From NCBI GenBank assembly GCA_000827265.1, contig KN834752.1:796948-860947 (forward strand): a stretch of DNA of 64,000 nucleotides, written 5' to 3'. Every line of letters begins with the position of its first letter. Position 1 is the first letter of the stretch. Source of the DNA: Collybiopsis luxurians FD-317 M1 (Eukaryota > Basidiomycota > Agaricomycetes > Agaricales > Omphalotaceae). Below are positions 1-9,065 of the stretch, in pieces. The notes below the pieces were generated by a model, which was given only the letters and a program-made list of their open reading frames with translations, was not told the origin of the DNA and searched no databases. Both the position numbers and the translations under genes were made by a program.

Positions 1-174
1 AGCATATGCCGCAGCGTCAGAGGTATCAGGGATAACAGGATTGTCGGCAATATGGTGGTCATAGTTGAGGTCTGTGAGGATATGTTTCATCCTGACTTTC
101 CAGACAGCGTAATTCTCTGCACCGCGCAGAGGCTCGATTCGGTATACATGGGAATCGGCGGATGAAGAAGACAT
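1..174 (-). CDS. Ty1/copia retrotransposon gag N-terminus, partial
   Basis: A 58-codon open frame starts at ATG 174-172 and runs off the left edge of the window. The translation contains LRGAENYAVWKVRMKHIL, which is typical of the start of copia-type Gag polyproteins (DUF4219/UBN2-like region: a bound tryptophan, then an arginine-rich K(V/M)RMK stretch). It lies about 150 bp downstream of an LTR with a primer-binding-like site, in the order expected for the 5' end of a copia element. The protease, integrase and reverse transcriptase would lie outside the window. Whether the element is intact cannot be judged from here. Confidence 0.75.
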   Translation of the reverse strand, partial: MSSSSADSHVYRIEPLRGAENYAVWKVRMKHILTDLNYDHHIADNPVIPDTSDAAAYA

Positions 175-320
175 GGTGAATAGAAGGTCGTTGTCGGTGC
201 TAGCGGGATAATCGACGAAAAAGGAAGTTGCGGATCACAACCTGGAGCAAGGCTCAAACAGGGATACGACGCGGATCAAAGCAGATAATCAACGAGTAGT
301 TTCGGATTAATACAGGGCAC

Positions 321-334
321 CGGGGCCCATAACC
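321..334 (-). promoter_or_regulatory. Candidate primer-binding site of the copia element
   Basis: Directly inside the LTR end, reading the minus strand, the sequence is GGTTATGGGCCCCG. Its position, abutting the CA end of the LTR, is where the minus-strand primer-binding site of an LTR retrotransposon should be. Similar GGTTAT-GGCCC stretches follow the LTR in fungal copia elements. The tRNA partner was not confirmed. Confidence 0.5.
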
Positions 335-512
335 TGTTGCGCAGGGTTATGGCGAGGACAACGGAACAGATAGATAGTGTTGTATTTCGTCTACGTACTT
401 TACAAGCTTTTATAATAAATATCTATTTTACTAGAATATTCTACGAATATCTAGAGCACTCCGCAGAGTCGCTCCGAGAACTATTGTAGAATATTCTACA
501 ATATTCTCAACA
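335..512 (-). mobile_element. 5' LTR of a Ty1/copia element (178 bp)
   Basis: Read on the minus strand, the segment begins TGTTGAGAATATT and ends CGCAACA, giving a perfect five-base terminal inverted pair TGTTG/CAACA. Inside is an AT-rich promoter-like stretch with TTATAAAAG (near 400-415). A candidate primer-binding site and the gag start follow in the right order. The flanking bases 513-517 (ttcgg) are the expected position of a target duplication; the partner copy would be at the 3' LTR, outside the window. Confidence 0.75.
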
Positions 513-666
513 TTCGGGTCAGACGAATTATCAAACCTGAGGTCGGCGCCATGCGCAAAGACAGGACGACAGTATACCGAGACGTAGGTTTTACTTGGCC
601 GATTCTAGATTGAATCCAATGGAAAAGAAGAAAGGGAAGACCCGGACGTTCACATCTCCGAATAAC

Positions 667-1437
667 TTAGAGTTTGAATCCAGTAAAACTCATGACATTG
701 TTGGGGTCAACTTTGGCCTTGATACTCTGCATTCTCGCGATATTATCACCATCTAGCACCTCCAGCGAGGTGTCGTATATCACGTCGTTCGGATAGATAG
801 GTGCAATATCGACTCCGCTTTGGCTCTCTGCGAGAGACACCTTCGTTATCTGACCAGCATTTTGCTGAACACTACAGTTGAACTGGTTATCGGATGCTTC
901 CGAGACCCAGGAATAGTAAAGCTTGAGAAGCAGATGGCGTGTGCAGCGGAAGGGAGGACAGACCGACGGCTGAAGTGCTGCGGGTTAGAATTTTGAACAT
1001 AGAGGCCTCGATTTAGTACAAGATAGATACGGAGCTATCGAAGCTCAATTTCAGGCCCCAAAACTATAGTGAAGGTACGAATAGTTGGAAACCTGCCAAT
1101 CAAAGCAAAACCAGGGAAAGAATGACCATGTTTCTGTTGAGGATGGCATCTAGCACTGTTGGAGTCCGCTCGACAATAAGTGCGAATTGGAAAATAGCCT
1201 TCCAATGGCAGTCAGATTGAAGCAGATAAATCCAAATCTGACATGGCAATCACCGACTACCAGCTGTGGCATTGGATCAACAGCCTGGACAAGAGAGATC
1301 AATTGTCTGGTTAATATGTCGGTGGTGAAGGCAAGAATTGCTAGAAATTCGTTAGATATAGCATCCGGTGGAGTAGGTCCATCGCAAATTGAGTAGATAT
1401 TAATGTTACCCGTCGTCGATCCTACATGCCTGGCCAA
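667..1437 (-). pseudogene. FAD-linked oxidase (BBE-type) C-terminal remnant
   Basis: The minus strand ending at TAA 669-667 encodes a tail with LLKLYYSWVSEASDN, a proline-aspartate stretch (APIYPNDVIYDTS) and KAKVDPNNVMSFTGFKL. This strongly resembles the C-terminal berberine-bridge-like end of fungal FAD-linked oxidoreductases. A second block at 1150-1437 (PPDAISNEFLAILAF, TRQLISLVQAV) fits the middle of the substrate domain. No FAD-binding N-terminal domain (His/Cys flavinylation region, GGHG motif) was found upstream, and the blocks do not join into one frame. The remnant sits 155 bp from the copia LTR, so truncation by insertion or rearrangement is plausible. Without a comparison, a poorly resolved multi-exon gene cannot be fully excluded. 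Confidence 0.5.
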
Positions 1438-2691
1438 GAAGAGAATTGACTGTCGTCATAATTTATGCCTTTCGAGTCAGTTACACAGGAGGCAAGGTAT
1501 ATGTGACGTTGAGGAAGGGTGATTCTGTATAGGTGATCAGATTTTTTTCGCGAGTTGGGGATCATGTAAAGAAAGTGTGGTTGAGGGAATGTCCGAGGGG
1601 TGAATCGAGTGACAATGCCCTGAAGATCATTGAGATTTAGAAAGTGAAGATAAGTACATTATTTTTGTACCCGCTCTAGAAAAATTCATGATTTCCTTAG
1701 TTTCTACTTTCGAAAGGGATTTTGGTGGAAGTATCTTCAATACAAAAAAAGATCCAAACCTGAAACCTGCGTAACATTGATAACAGCCCGTCATGCGTAG
1801 CGAGCTCATATATGACAACAGTGTCCACAGTTAATCCATATTGATTGGTATTCCATGAGTAACTGTGCTGTGAATTAGCACAGCTGCAACGAAACTAGAA
1901 GAGCGCGAACAATCACCTCCCAAAATGATTCCAGCTACATTGCGCCAGTTACATCCACTCCAACTATGTTGACTGAGTGATGTACTAAAGCATTGTATAC
2001 ATCATCCCAAACGAGCGCGCTGCCTAAGTATGCTAGTAGCCGCGTCGTAAATGCCGCGATACATAGCTACTGCCCGTGGTCGAAAAACCAGGGTTAGTAT
2101 AATGACCGCCGCTCTTGATCTGAAGCTTGCTATAAGCAATCAAAAGAATCGAAGGACATGATGCCCACCGCGAAAGGTGTGCTGAAGTTTCCCAGAATTC
2201 GGAGCTAGATGTTGTAAACGACGGGACGCTTATTGTGCTAGAACTAACCAGATCCCGCCGTCTTCCGCAGTTTTTAACTCGACACTGTAAGTTGCTGGTG
2301 CAGAGCTTGATAAAACCAAATGACTTGTGTCTTTCCTGCATAGCTAGAAATCCGAAAGATTTCCTAAAGTCTCAATAGTCAGACGGTGAGAAACGAGTAG
2401 ACCTGCTTGGCAAGAAAACGTCTGATGCGGAAGGGATTGAGTCGCGATTTGGAAATGAACATCTCTCAGGGACATTTTCTGGCCAGCAGAAACCAGGACA
2501 GTAGACGAGACAAGGAAGTTCATAGGATAACTTGCAAGCGGGTCGATAGCGAACGCCGAACTCTAGCATCACGTGCTTTCCACCACTACCGTTCCGCCAC
2601 TTCAACTTCTTGTTCCGCTCCGTGACTTACGTTGACTGGACTCAACTTGCGCAGCCATTTCAGTCATCTTGACGAAGACTCTTGAGAAACC
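1438..2691. other. No supported gene
   Basis: Several short open frames occur here on both strands (for example near 2033-2341 and 2372-2625), but none has a recognisable domain, a consistent splice structure or a start context that would support it. The stretch may hold decayed upstream parts of the FAD oxidase. Confidence 0.4.
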
Positions 2692-2912
2692 ATGGAGCGC
2701 CCATTTTACACTTGGAGAACCGAACGCCCCGGCGCCCAAGAAACCCGTTACATCCTGAATGTATGTCTTTCTTCAGCCAAGCTGCATCTGATATAATTAT
2801 CTTTCATTTCTAACGTCAACTCAAGTCTCCATCGGGCACAGACATGAGAACGACCTTCCGATCTTTGCGGCGGCACGCTGTGATAGAGCGTGAGAGACGC
2901 CCAACCTCTTAG
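2692..2912 (+). CDS. Small spliced gene, 51-aa basic protein, unknown
   Basis: Exon 1 (2692-2760, 23 codons) starts MERPFYTWRTERPGAQ. The intron 2761-2825 has a GTATGT donor, a CTAAC branch site near 2809-2813 and a CAAG acceptor. Exon 2 (2826-2912, 29 codons) continues in phase to TAG and ends in an arginine-rich tail (RSLRRHAVIERERRP). The intron signals are close to the fungal consensus and both exons are fully open, which is the main support. I do not recognise the family. It ends 260 bp before the DUF6699-like gene on the same strand, so it could also be an upstream open frame or leader of that transcript. Confidence 0.4.
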
Positions 2913-3172
2913 CGCTCATCATAGCGACCCTTGATAAATACGACTGACTGTCGCCAACCTGATTTTCGATTTCTTTGTCTCCCCGCCATCTAAAGCCTTA
3001 CAGCGTTTCCCGACCATCCCTAGTTATCGACAGTCCCCTTTGTGTTTACAGCAACCAGATTGATCCTTCGATACTTGACTCATTCGGGCCCGGTGCTGCC
3101 ATAAACGGAATACTTGGATCAAACGCAGCGATAGATTACTGATAAAGTACTCGAACGCTTCCAACGATTATC

Positions 3173-4180
3173 ATGTCCGGTCCCTACGTTTACAACCCGA
3201 ATCCGTCCTATCTGCCTTCCAGCTATGTGAACACCCATTATCAGACCCCTCAGAATTCACCTTTCATTCCCAATGCCACCTTATACCCATCCTCACCGTA
3301 TAGTAACCCCACTTCTCTTGCTGGCTCTCCTCAGATTCCAGCACTTTCACTGCCGCCTCTGGGGGGTCCCAACAGTGTAGCGTTCCCGTATGAGTCGTGG
3401 GATCCCAGTGGATACACGCCGACCCTGCCCAGGCAACGTCGTCCTTCGTACCATGGAGAGTTGGCTCCACCTACCTCCCCTTTCCTTTCAGAGGGATACC
3501 ATCTTGAAGATCCTTATTATCGTGAGCGTCGACGGTCATATGGAGGATCTTACTATCAACCCATAGGTTGGGGTCCCACATCTACTTCAATTGCTCCTCC
3601 AACCTCACCTTCGGGATTCTTGCTTCATCCGTGGCTTAACGCTGATGTCTGGCGAGGCGACTTTGTGATGGACTTGACCTCTCGCGAGTTCCGACCTTTA
3701 CTGGTCAATACCGCTGGTCAAGCTCGCCCGTGTCCGGTTGAGCAGTTGAGCCAGCCTGCTACACATCCACCGATTACACGGCTGCGGATAGTCTCTGATC
3801 TCCTTCCAGAATGGCCTATTGACATTGCCTACAATCCGCATTATGTTGGTGGATCGTCTTTGACACCTGCAGCTTGGACCCCGGGTTTTGGTATTGACAC
3901 TACGGGGACGCAGCCCCCAATTCTGTTTTCGGATGTCTTAATAGCTATTCATCGAGGCCTGCACACGAGGATCACTCATGCTGATTTTAATCGTTTATCT
4001 TTAACACAAGAACGGGCAGTCACAAAGGCATATCTTAAGCGCTGTCGACATGCAGGCTCGTTCGAAGCTGCAGAGCGGGCTCAAGGCGTGAAGAGGGTCG
4101 ATTACCTGCTCGACCGTAAATGGTTCCGTGGGTGCGTACTTGATTGGGATGCTGGAGTGTTCAGACTAGTAGTCGCTTAG
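3173..4180 (+). CDS. DUF6699-like protein, 335 aa, single exon
   Basis: The single open frame starts at ATG 3173. The first 170 residues are low-complexity, rich in Pro, Ser, Tyr and Asn, and probably disordered. The C-terminal part is a compact domain that begins WLNADVWRGDFVMDLTS and contains LFSDVLIAIHRGLHTRITHA, then a conserved (L/S)xxQ(E/Q)RAVTKAYLKRC-type helix and a final R(V)DYLLDRKWFRG strand. That arrangement (a hydrophobic DVL-xxIHxxLxxxITHxD helix followed by a tyrosine-x-RRC helix) is what I know from the DUF6699 family of basidiomycetes, whose role is unknown. The lack of introns is unusual in this window but common in that family. No signal peptide or membrane segment is visible. 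Confidence 0.75.
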   Translation: MSGPYVYNPNPSYLPSSYVNTHYQTPQNSPFIPNATLYPSSPYSNPTSLAGSPQIPALSLPPLGGPNSVAFPYESWDPSGYTPTLPRQRRPSYHGELAPPTSPFLSEGYHLEDPYYRERRRSYGGSYYQPIGWGPTSTSIAPPTSPSGFLLHPWLNADVWRGDFVMDLTSREFRPLLVNTAGQARPCPVEQLSQPATHPPITRLRIVSDLLPEWPIDIAYNPHYVGGSSLTPAAWTPGFGIDTTGTQPPILFSDVLIAIHRGLHTRITHADFNRLSLTQERAVTKAYLKRCRHAGSFEAAERAQGVKRVDYLLDRKWFRGCVLDWDAGVFRLVVA

Positions 4181-4610
4181 CTGCCACATATGCTACTATT
4201 CATGTATACTATATTGTTTTAACCTACATACTGATAGGACTATCGTCTCGGCCATGCTAATTTGATTGCCGTACATTTATTCTTACACGTACAGACTTCC
4301 ATCAAAGTCTGCTCAAGTTTTGGAACTTTGCAGTGATGCTTGCTTTTGGTTACCGCGACAAGCCGAATCCGTTACTGCATCTCCATGCAGAATTCCGAGT
4401 TTCAATCTTAAAATTCATACATCCAGTGTGAATCATAAAACTGGCATCCACGCCTGTGCTCTTTCCCGCTAAAGTATACCTTGGAAAAGGTAGCATCGCA
4501 TGAAGTGAAGTAAAAGCTGAGTTAGCAACGTTTCAGCTACATAGTCAAGCAGTGAAAGGTATATCATATCCTGTGTATTGACGCTTCAGCAGAGCCCCAT
4601 GGCCCTATTT
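4181..4610. other. Intergenic; no supported gene
   Basis: This is the 3' flank of the DUF6699-like gene and upstream region of the secreted protein gene. A 68-codon open frame at 4266-4472 has no recognisable feature. Confidence 0.5.
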
Positions 4611-4616
4611 AACAAG

Positions 4617-4624
4617 TATAAAAC
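4617..4624 (+). promoter_or_regulatory. TATA box of secreted protein gene copy 1
   Basis: TATAAAAC lies about 100 bp before the ATG at 4719. The inverted paralogue has the same TATAAAAC at a similar distance, which supports a conserved core promoter. Confidence 0.6.
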
Positions 4625-4718
4625 TGCAGGGAATCGCGCTAGGTTGTGCATCGACTCTGCTGGACATTAGTTCGATTCATCTCCAAAGTTCTACTTTTTG
4701 ACAAAGTATATTCTTAAA

Positions 4719-5245
4719 ATGCGTTTCTTTGCTCTCGTTGCTCTATTCGGATCTGTGGCCCTCGTCGCCTCTGCTAGACCCGGTCCTTCTCGCTTGGACC
4801 CGGACATCTGGCAAAGAGATGGTGAATCGTCTCAGTGTGATGGCCCTGCTATGCAAAGTAAGTTGTCTTTCATTTCGCCTTTCACTTTGACGCAGGAGGC
4901 TAATGCCAACGTTCATCCAGCTTGTGCCATGGCGCTGGCACCGACTGTGGGTGCTTGTGGAATCGCCGCTGCCCAGGCTGAGATCGGTGGGTGTTGAAAA
5001 TGCTTAGGCTCTTTTGAACGTCTTTTGAATTTTATTCCTTTAGATTTAATAACCGACGCTGCCTGCATCACTGCAGCGATATCGCTAGGGACGAATTTCG
5101 TGAGTGCTTATTCATCACTCCCTTTGCAACTCACACCAACCTTCTTTGTCAGCCATCTTCATGCACTGCCTGCGCAAAACGATTCGGGAATGAAGCTAGC
5201 AACGTAGGAGGGGAAATTAAATCAAAGCTACCTTTCCACTTGTAG
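4719..5245 (+). CDS. Small secreted cysteine protein, copy 1 (fungal calcium-binding-like)
   Basis: Four exons fit perfectly in phase: 4719-4857, 4921-4986, 5044-5099 and 5153-5245, giving 117 aa. Residues 1-19 (MRFFALVALFGSVALVASA) are a signal peptide. The mature part has six cysteines, in SQCDG, TCAMALAP, GACG, DAACI and CTAC contexts, and repeated alanine-rich helices (CGIAAAQAEI, ACITAAISLG). This spacing resembles small secreted proteins annotated in basidiomycetes as fungal calcium-binding domain proteins, a family named after Histoplasma CBP1; the link is by memory of the pattern only. ATG 4719 is chosen because it opens directly on the signal peptide. A diverged inverted copy lies at 6992-7557 and keeps all exons. 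Confidence 0.75.
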
Positions 5246-5415
5246 TGAGGTGGAAAACGCTGTACCCTATGTTCGAGTTATCTGAATAGACCTTCGTTTG
5301 CAAGAAAATGACAAAAAGATTGCCCTGTCTCCAGGAAGCGCCTACATGCCCTCCTATTGTCCTGTTCGAATTTCCAATCTCCTATTTTATCCTTTCCACA
5401 TGCTCCTTGTCTGAC

Positions 5416-6473
5416 ATGGCGGATGCAACTTCTTTCAGCAGCATGAGCAACTTGAATCAAAACTTGTCTCTATCTCGTTACCATCGGTTAAATTTCTACA
5501 TCCCCCCTTGTGAAGGTAGGCTAATAGACCATTTTGAACGACCGAAACCAATGAAAACCATTCCTGGCAGCTGGTAGAGAAACTTCCTGCATACAGGAGA
5601 CAGATCTTGTACTCGAGTCAAAGGACGGACTACGATTTGGCGCTCACAGTGCAGATCTGGCTGTATTTAGCGACGCATTCCCTGTCGTTGGATCGGGGAT
5701 AGTAGTTACCGAAGTTGTGCAGATGACTGAAACCGCAGATGTCGTCCTTATGCTCCTGCAGTTCATGCATAGGCAGCGTTGGGTCAAGTCAGAGAAAATT
5801 CCCTTCGGCCTTTTGCACAGGCTGGCAGAAGCAGCAGAGAAATACTGCATATTTTCGTTGATGGAGATTTGTCGCATTCAGATGCAGTAGGTGATTTCAT
5901 CTCAACTGTCAAAATTATATTGATTGAAAGTTGATTCTGCAGAGCTGCGGTATCGCAACACCCTTTAGAAGTCTTTATGTATGCTTCTAGGCATGGCTAT
6001 GATGACATTCGGGATCTTTCTGCCCCCGGAACGTTGGATCTTCCCTTGGAAAGTACTTTGCGTAGACTCAGTCGCGATTATCCTTCTGTATGCGTCCCAT
6101 GGGTTCGTACCGCTTCACTCTTGCATGTTCAAAGCTTGACGTTCTAACTCTGGTTTGCATTAAGCTTTCCTTTCGTGAAAAGTACATCCAAGCGTCCGTG
6201 CGCTTATACAGTCAAGATCCAGACTTTGGGCACAAATGCAATTACTGGGCCATTTTTTGGCGTCGATCAGTCTTAGACCTAGTAGGAAAGCCGCTCTCGG
6301 AGAAACTTTTTGTTCAACTATGGATGGACGAATTCCCCTGCGTGTTGAAATACTGCAAAGTATGTAGTGGGATGCTCCAGATGATACGCGCATGGATTCA
6401 AAAGGAAATAGCACAATCGGAGATGCCTGTATTCGCAGACGTCATCGATGGGATGTGTGGACCTACCCTATGA
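5416..6473 (+). CDS. BTB/POZ domain protein, about 299 aa
   Basis: A complete four-exon model fits: 5416-5515, 5571-5886, 5943-6087 and 6135-6473, all in phase. The first half follows the usual basidiomycete BTB layout: a leader, then TDLVLESKDGLRF, HSADLAVFSDAFP, VTEVVQMTETADVVLMLLQF and the helix LLHRLAEAAEKYC. The middle reads QHPLEVFMYASRHGYDDI, matching the segment after the BTB fold. The C-terminal part has the LSEKLFVQLWMDE and MIRAWIQKEI helices. Introns are 55, 56 and 47 nt; the last has a weak acceptor (CAAAG). BTB proteins often act as adaptors for cullin-3 ligases, but that role is not shown here. An inverted fragment (6492-6716) and a direct remnant (8426-8900) show the locus is rearranging, and this copy may itself be decaying. 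Confidence 0.55.
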
Positions 6474-6491
6474 TGCTTCAGACTGTAATGC

Positions 6492-6716
6492 CTAGACGAG
6501 TGTATCCATCAACGAAAATCTACAGTAATTCTCTGCTGCTGTACTAGATCTATCAGCCACAACTTCAGTCAACCGTACGGCCACCATTCCCGATCCAACG
6601 ACAGGAAATACATCACTAAATACAACGAGGTGCACCAGATCTGCACTGTGAAGGGCAGGTGAAGGGCGAAGCGTGCCCCATCCTTCGATTCGAGTATAAG
6701 ATCGGTTTCTTGTCAA
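6492..6716 (-). pseudogene. Inverted BTB exon fragment
   Basis: The minus-strand frame contains HSADLVHLVVFSDVFPVVGSG, TEVV and AENYCRFSLMD, which align with HSADLAVFSDAFPVVGSG, TEVV and AEKYCIFSLME of the plus-strand BTB gene. Relative to that exon, roughly 100 bp between TEVV and the AENYC helix are missing and small insertions are present. No downstream BTB exons follow in this orientation. It is the BTB part of the right arm of the inverted duplication. Confidence 0.7.
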
Positions 6717-6991
6717 GCAAGAGACTTATAGATCAGTTGAAATGACATTCACTATAAAGAGGAACAATAGAAGAGACAAAGTTTCACCCAAAGTTTGATC
6801 CTGGACGCTCAAGCTGCTGAAGTTGATTTTTATTTTTATATGGAAAGGATTAAATATGAGACTCAGAAATTCTCATAGCTATGCACTGCAATTCGAACTG
6901 GAAGCAAGGCAAGGTCTCTGGCAGACGAATGTCTATTCGGATAATTCAAATCTAGGGTACAACTTTTGCAACTCGGTACTTTGATGGCTTA
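6717..6991. other. Short intergenic stretch inside the right arm
   Basis: This lies between the BTB fragment and the stop of secreted protein copy 2. It is AT-rich, with no open frame of interest; it is probably the 3' flank of copy 2. Confidence 0.4.
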
Positions 6992-7557
6992 TCACAGACG
7001 TAGCTTTGATTTAATTTCCTCTTCTGCGTTGCTGATTTTTGATTTAAATTTCTCTTCTGCGTTGCTGACTTCATTCTCGAATCGTTTCATGCAAGCGGTG
7101 CATGAAGATGGCTAACCAAGGTCGTCAGCGTATGATGTGCAAGGATAGGACGATGAAATGAGATAAGTACTAACAAAATCCGTTCCCAACGATATCGCTT
7201 CAGTGATACAGGCAGCATCGGCTGCTAAATCTGAAACAGTACAATCTGAAAGATGTTCAATAGAGCCTCAGCATTTTCAACACCCACCGATCTCTGCCTG
7301 GGCAGCGGCGATTCCACAAGCACCTACAGTTGGTGCGAGCGCCATGGCACAAGCTGAATGAAAGTTGGCATTAGCCTCCTGCATCGAAATAAAAGGTGAA
7401 ATGAAAAGATAGCCCACTTTTCATGGCAGAACCGTCGCAATTAGATGATTCACCGTCTCTTTGCCAGATTTCCGGGTCCAAACGAGAAGGAAAGGGTCTA
7501 GCAGAGGCGACGAGGGCCGCAGATCCGAATAGAAGAACGAGAGCCAAGAAACGCATT
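6992..7557 (-). CDS. Small secreted cysteine protein, copy 2 (inverted)
   Basis: This is a paralogue of the 4719-5245 gene on the opposite strand with the same four-exon plan. The signal peptide is MRFLALVLLFGSAALVASA, followed by RPFPSRLDPEIWQRDGESS and the same six-cysteine frame. The last exon (7111-6992) is longer than in copy 1 because a 33-bp unit is repeated, giving the sequence (V/I)SNAEE(K/E)(F/I)KSK twice. The donor of the first intron is GTGGGC, where copy 1 has GTAAGT, and the third donor is GTTAGT, so splicing may be weaker. All exons remain open and in phase, so I call it a gene rather than a pseudogene. Confidence 0.65.
7005..7068 (-). repeat. 33-bp tandem repeat in coding sequence
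   Basis: Two 31-base matches (7005-7035 and 7038-7068) differ at two positions and have a period of 33 bp, exactly 11 codons. The repeat adds a charged SNAEE-KSK unit to secreted protein copy 2. Copy 1 has a single diverged unit (SNVGGEIKSK). Confidence 0.85.
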
Positions 7558-7651
7558 TTTAGAATATACTTTGTCAAAAAGTAGAGCTTTGGAGATGAGT
7601 CGAGCTAATGTCCAGCACAGTCGATGCAGAACCAAGTGCATTTCCCCCATA

Positions 7652-7659
7652 GTTTTATA
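7652..7659 (-). promoter_or_regulatory. TATA box of secreted protein gene copy 2
   Basis: The reverse complement reads TATAAAAC about 95 bp upstream of ATG 7557, matching the element of copy 1. Confidence 0.6.
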
Positions 7660-7669
7660 CTTGATAAGG

Positions 7670-8425
7670 CGGGGCTATCTGGGAAGTTCCTGACATAGGA
7701 TGCGTTTGACTGAGGTTTGACAGTGTATAGCTGAAACGCTACAAGGGAGTTCAGTTTTCATCGCGGTGCTGACTTTAGGCGAGAAATAGCACTTAACTAG
7801 TGCTGTGAAGACTCCGCTGGGCTCGGCTTTGGTTTTCGGCTTAACCGTCCTTTGGCTTGCGTTGCTGCGGCATCGCTAATTAATTCAATGCCCTCTCAAA
7901 CGCCTTACTATGAGTTCCTGTGAGTAAAATTAGCTGCTACACAACAGAGATTGCTCCCGCTGTTCCGATTCTCGTTCAGTGCTCAGTGCTCATTAGATCA
8001 TGGGCATTTCGGGACCGATTGTGCTCATCCGCGAAACACATCGAGTTTGGTAGAAATTTCGTCTCTTGATAGAGAGATGGTAGTATAAGACGACTCCAAG
8101 ATTGTGCTTATAATCCCTTTCTGATTTGGTACGACTAAGCCGCTCAGAGCCGTTAATAAGCCAGGAATAGAATGGCGCGGGCCGCACGGCTTAGCTTGAC
8201 CGTAGCTTCGGCTTGGAGAAGGGAGAGCCATTTGGATCAAAGCCTTCGTAGCACTAGTAGCACTGGTGTTTCCACTGTTGTTATAATCCACTTTGAAATG
8301 ATGAATAAAGATTTGATTGATCAGGAGAAAGATGGAGGAAACTTCCGTCGGACCCGCCCTGAGGGCGATTATGCTGTGCCGCATCGGGTTACTCTTTTCA
8401 GATTTTAGACCGCACCGTGTAGCAT
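7670..8425. other. No supported gene
   Basis: Overlapping short frames near 7993-8408 lack recognisable features. A GC-rich imperfect palindrome lies around 8110-8200 (GCCGCTCAGAGCC and GCGCGGGCCGC-type words) but has no assigned role. Confidence 0.4.
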
Positions 8426-8900
8426 CCTGACATTCGGGATTTTACTACCCTCGGCACATTAGACCTTCCTCTGGAAGTACTTTGCGTGGAATCGGTCGTG
8501 TTTATTCTTCAGTATGCTTCCCAAGGGTTCGTACCGCTTCACTCTTGCATCTTCAAGCTTGGCGTTTTGATTCTTGTTTTGCATCAAGTTTCCTTTCGCG
8601 AAATCTACATTCAAGGTTCCGTGCGGTTATACAGTCAAGATAATGCAATTACTAGGCCATATTTTGGCATCAATCAGTCCTAAGCAAGTCCTAAGTTAGA
8701 CCTAGTAGGAAAGCCACTCTCGGAGAAACTTTTGGTTCAACTATGGATGGACGAATCCTCTGCGTGTCGAAATAGTGCAAAAAATTGCAGTGAGATGCTC
8801 CAGATGAGACGCGAGTGGATTCATAGAAATAGCAGAATCGGATATGCCTTCATTTGTAGGCTTCCTCAGAGGGATGTGTGGACCTACCCTATTCCAAGTA
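8426..8900 (+). pseudogene. Third BTB remnant (C-terminal part)
   Basis: The DNA matches the C-terminal exons of the 5416-6473 gene over their whole length, from GACATTCGGGATTTTACTAC through the LSEKLLVQLWMDES helix to GGGATGTGTGGACCTACCCTAT. Stop codons interrupt it (TCCTAAGCAAGTCCTAAGTTAGACC near 8677-8703), and the BTB fold itself is missing. Orientation is the same as the parental gene, so this is a direct, partial duplicate. Confidence 0.75.
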
Positions 8901-9065
8901 CGATCAGCGTATTCCCAAACGAGAAGCAAATTGTATCATTCGGTTTTTCAGTCGCGGCCGCATGCATGCGAATGAGTAAGCTAGTTGCGCAATAATATTT
9001 AAGGATACTTTTGGGAATGCACAAAAACCTATCCACTGAAGTAATTCTACCTTGGCGCATCAAAA

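Larger units (their letters stand above)
4610..7670. repeat. Large inverted duplication (secreted protein plus BTB)
   Basis: Left arm: promoter and secreted protein gene (4617-5245) followed by BTB exon 2 (about 5640-5880) on the plus strand. Right arm, reversed: BTB exon fragment (6492-6716) and the secreted protein gene with promoter (6992-7659) on the minus strand. Read outward-in, both arms have the same gene order, so this is one duplicated block in inverted orientation around a spacer that holds the BTB C-terminal exons (about 5940-6480). The arms are clearly diverged, with substitutions and deletions in the right arm. Confidence 0.75.

Noticed and set aside
2033..2625. Several short frames on both strands near 2-2.6 kb
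   Set aside because: No conserved motifs or consistent start and splice signals.
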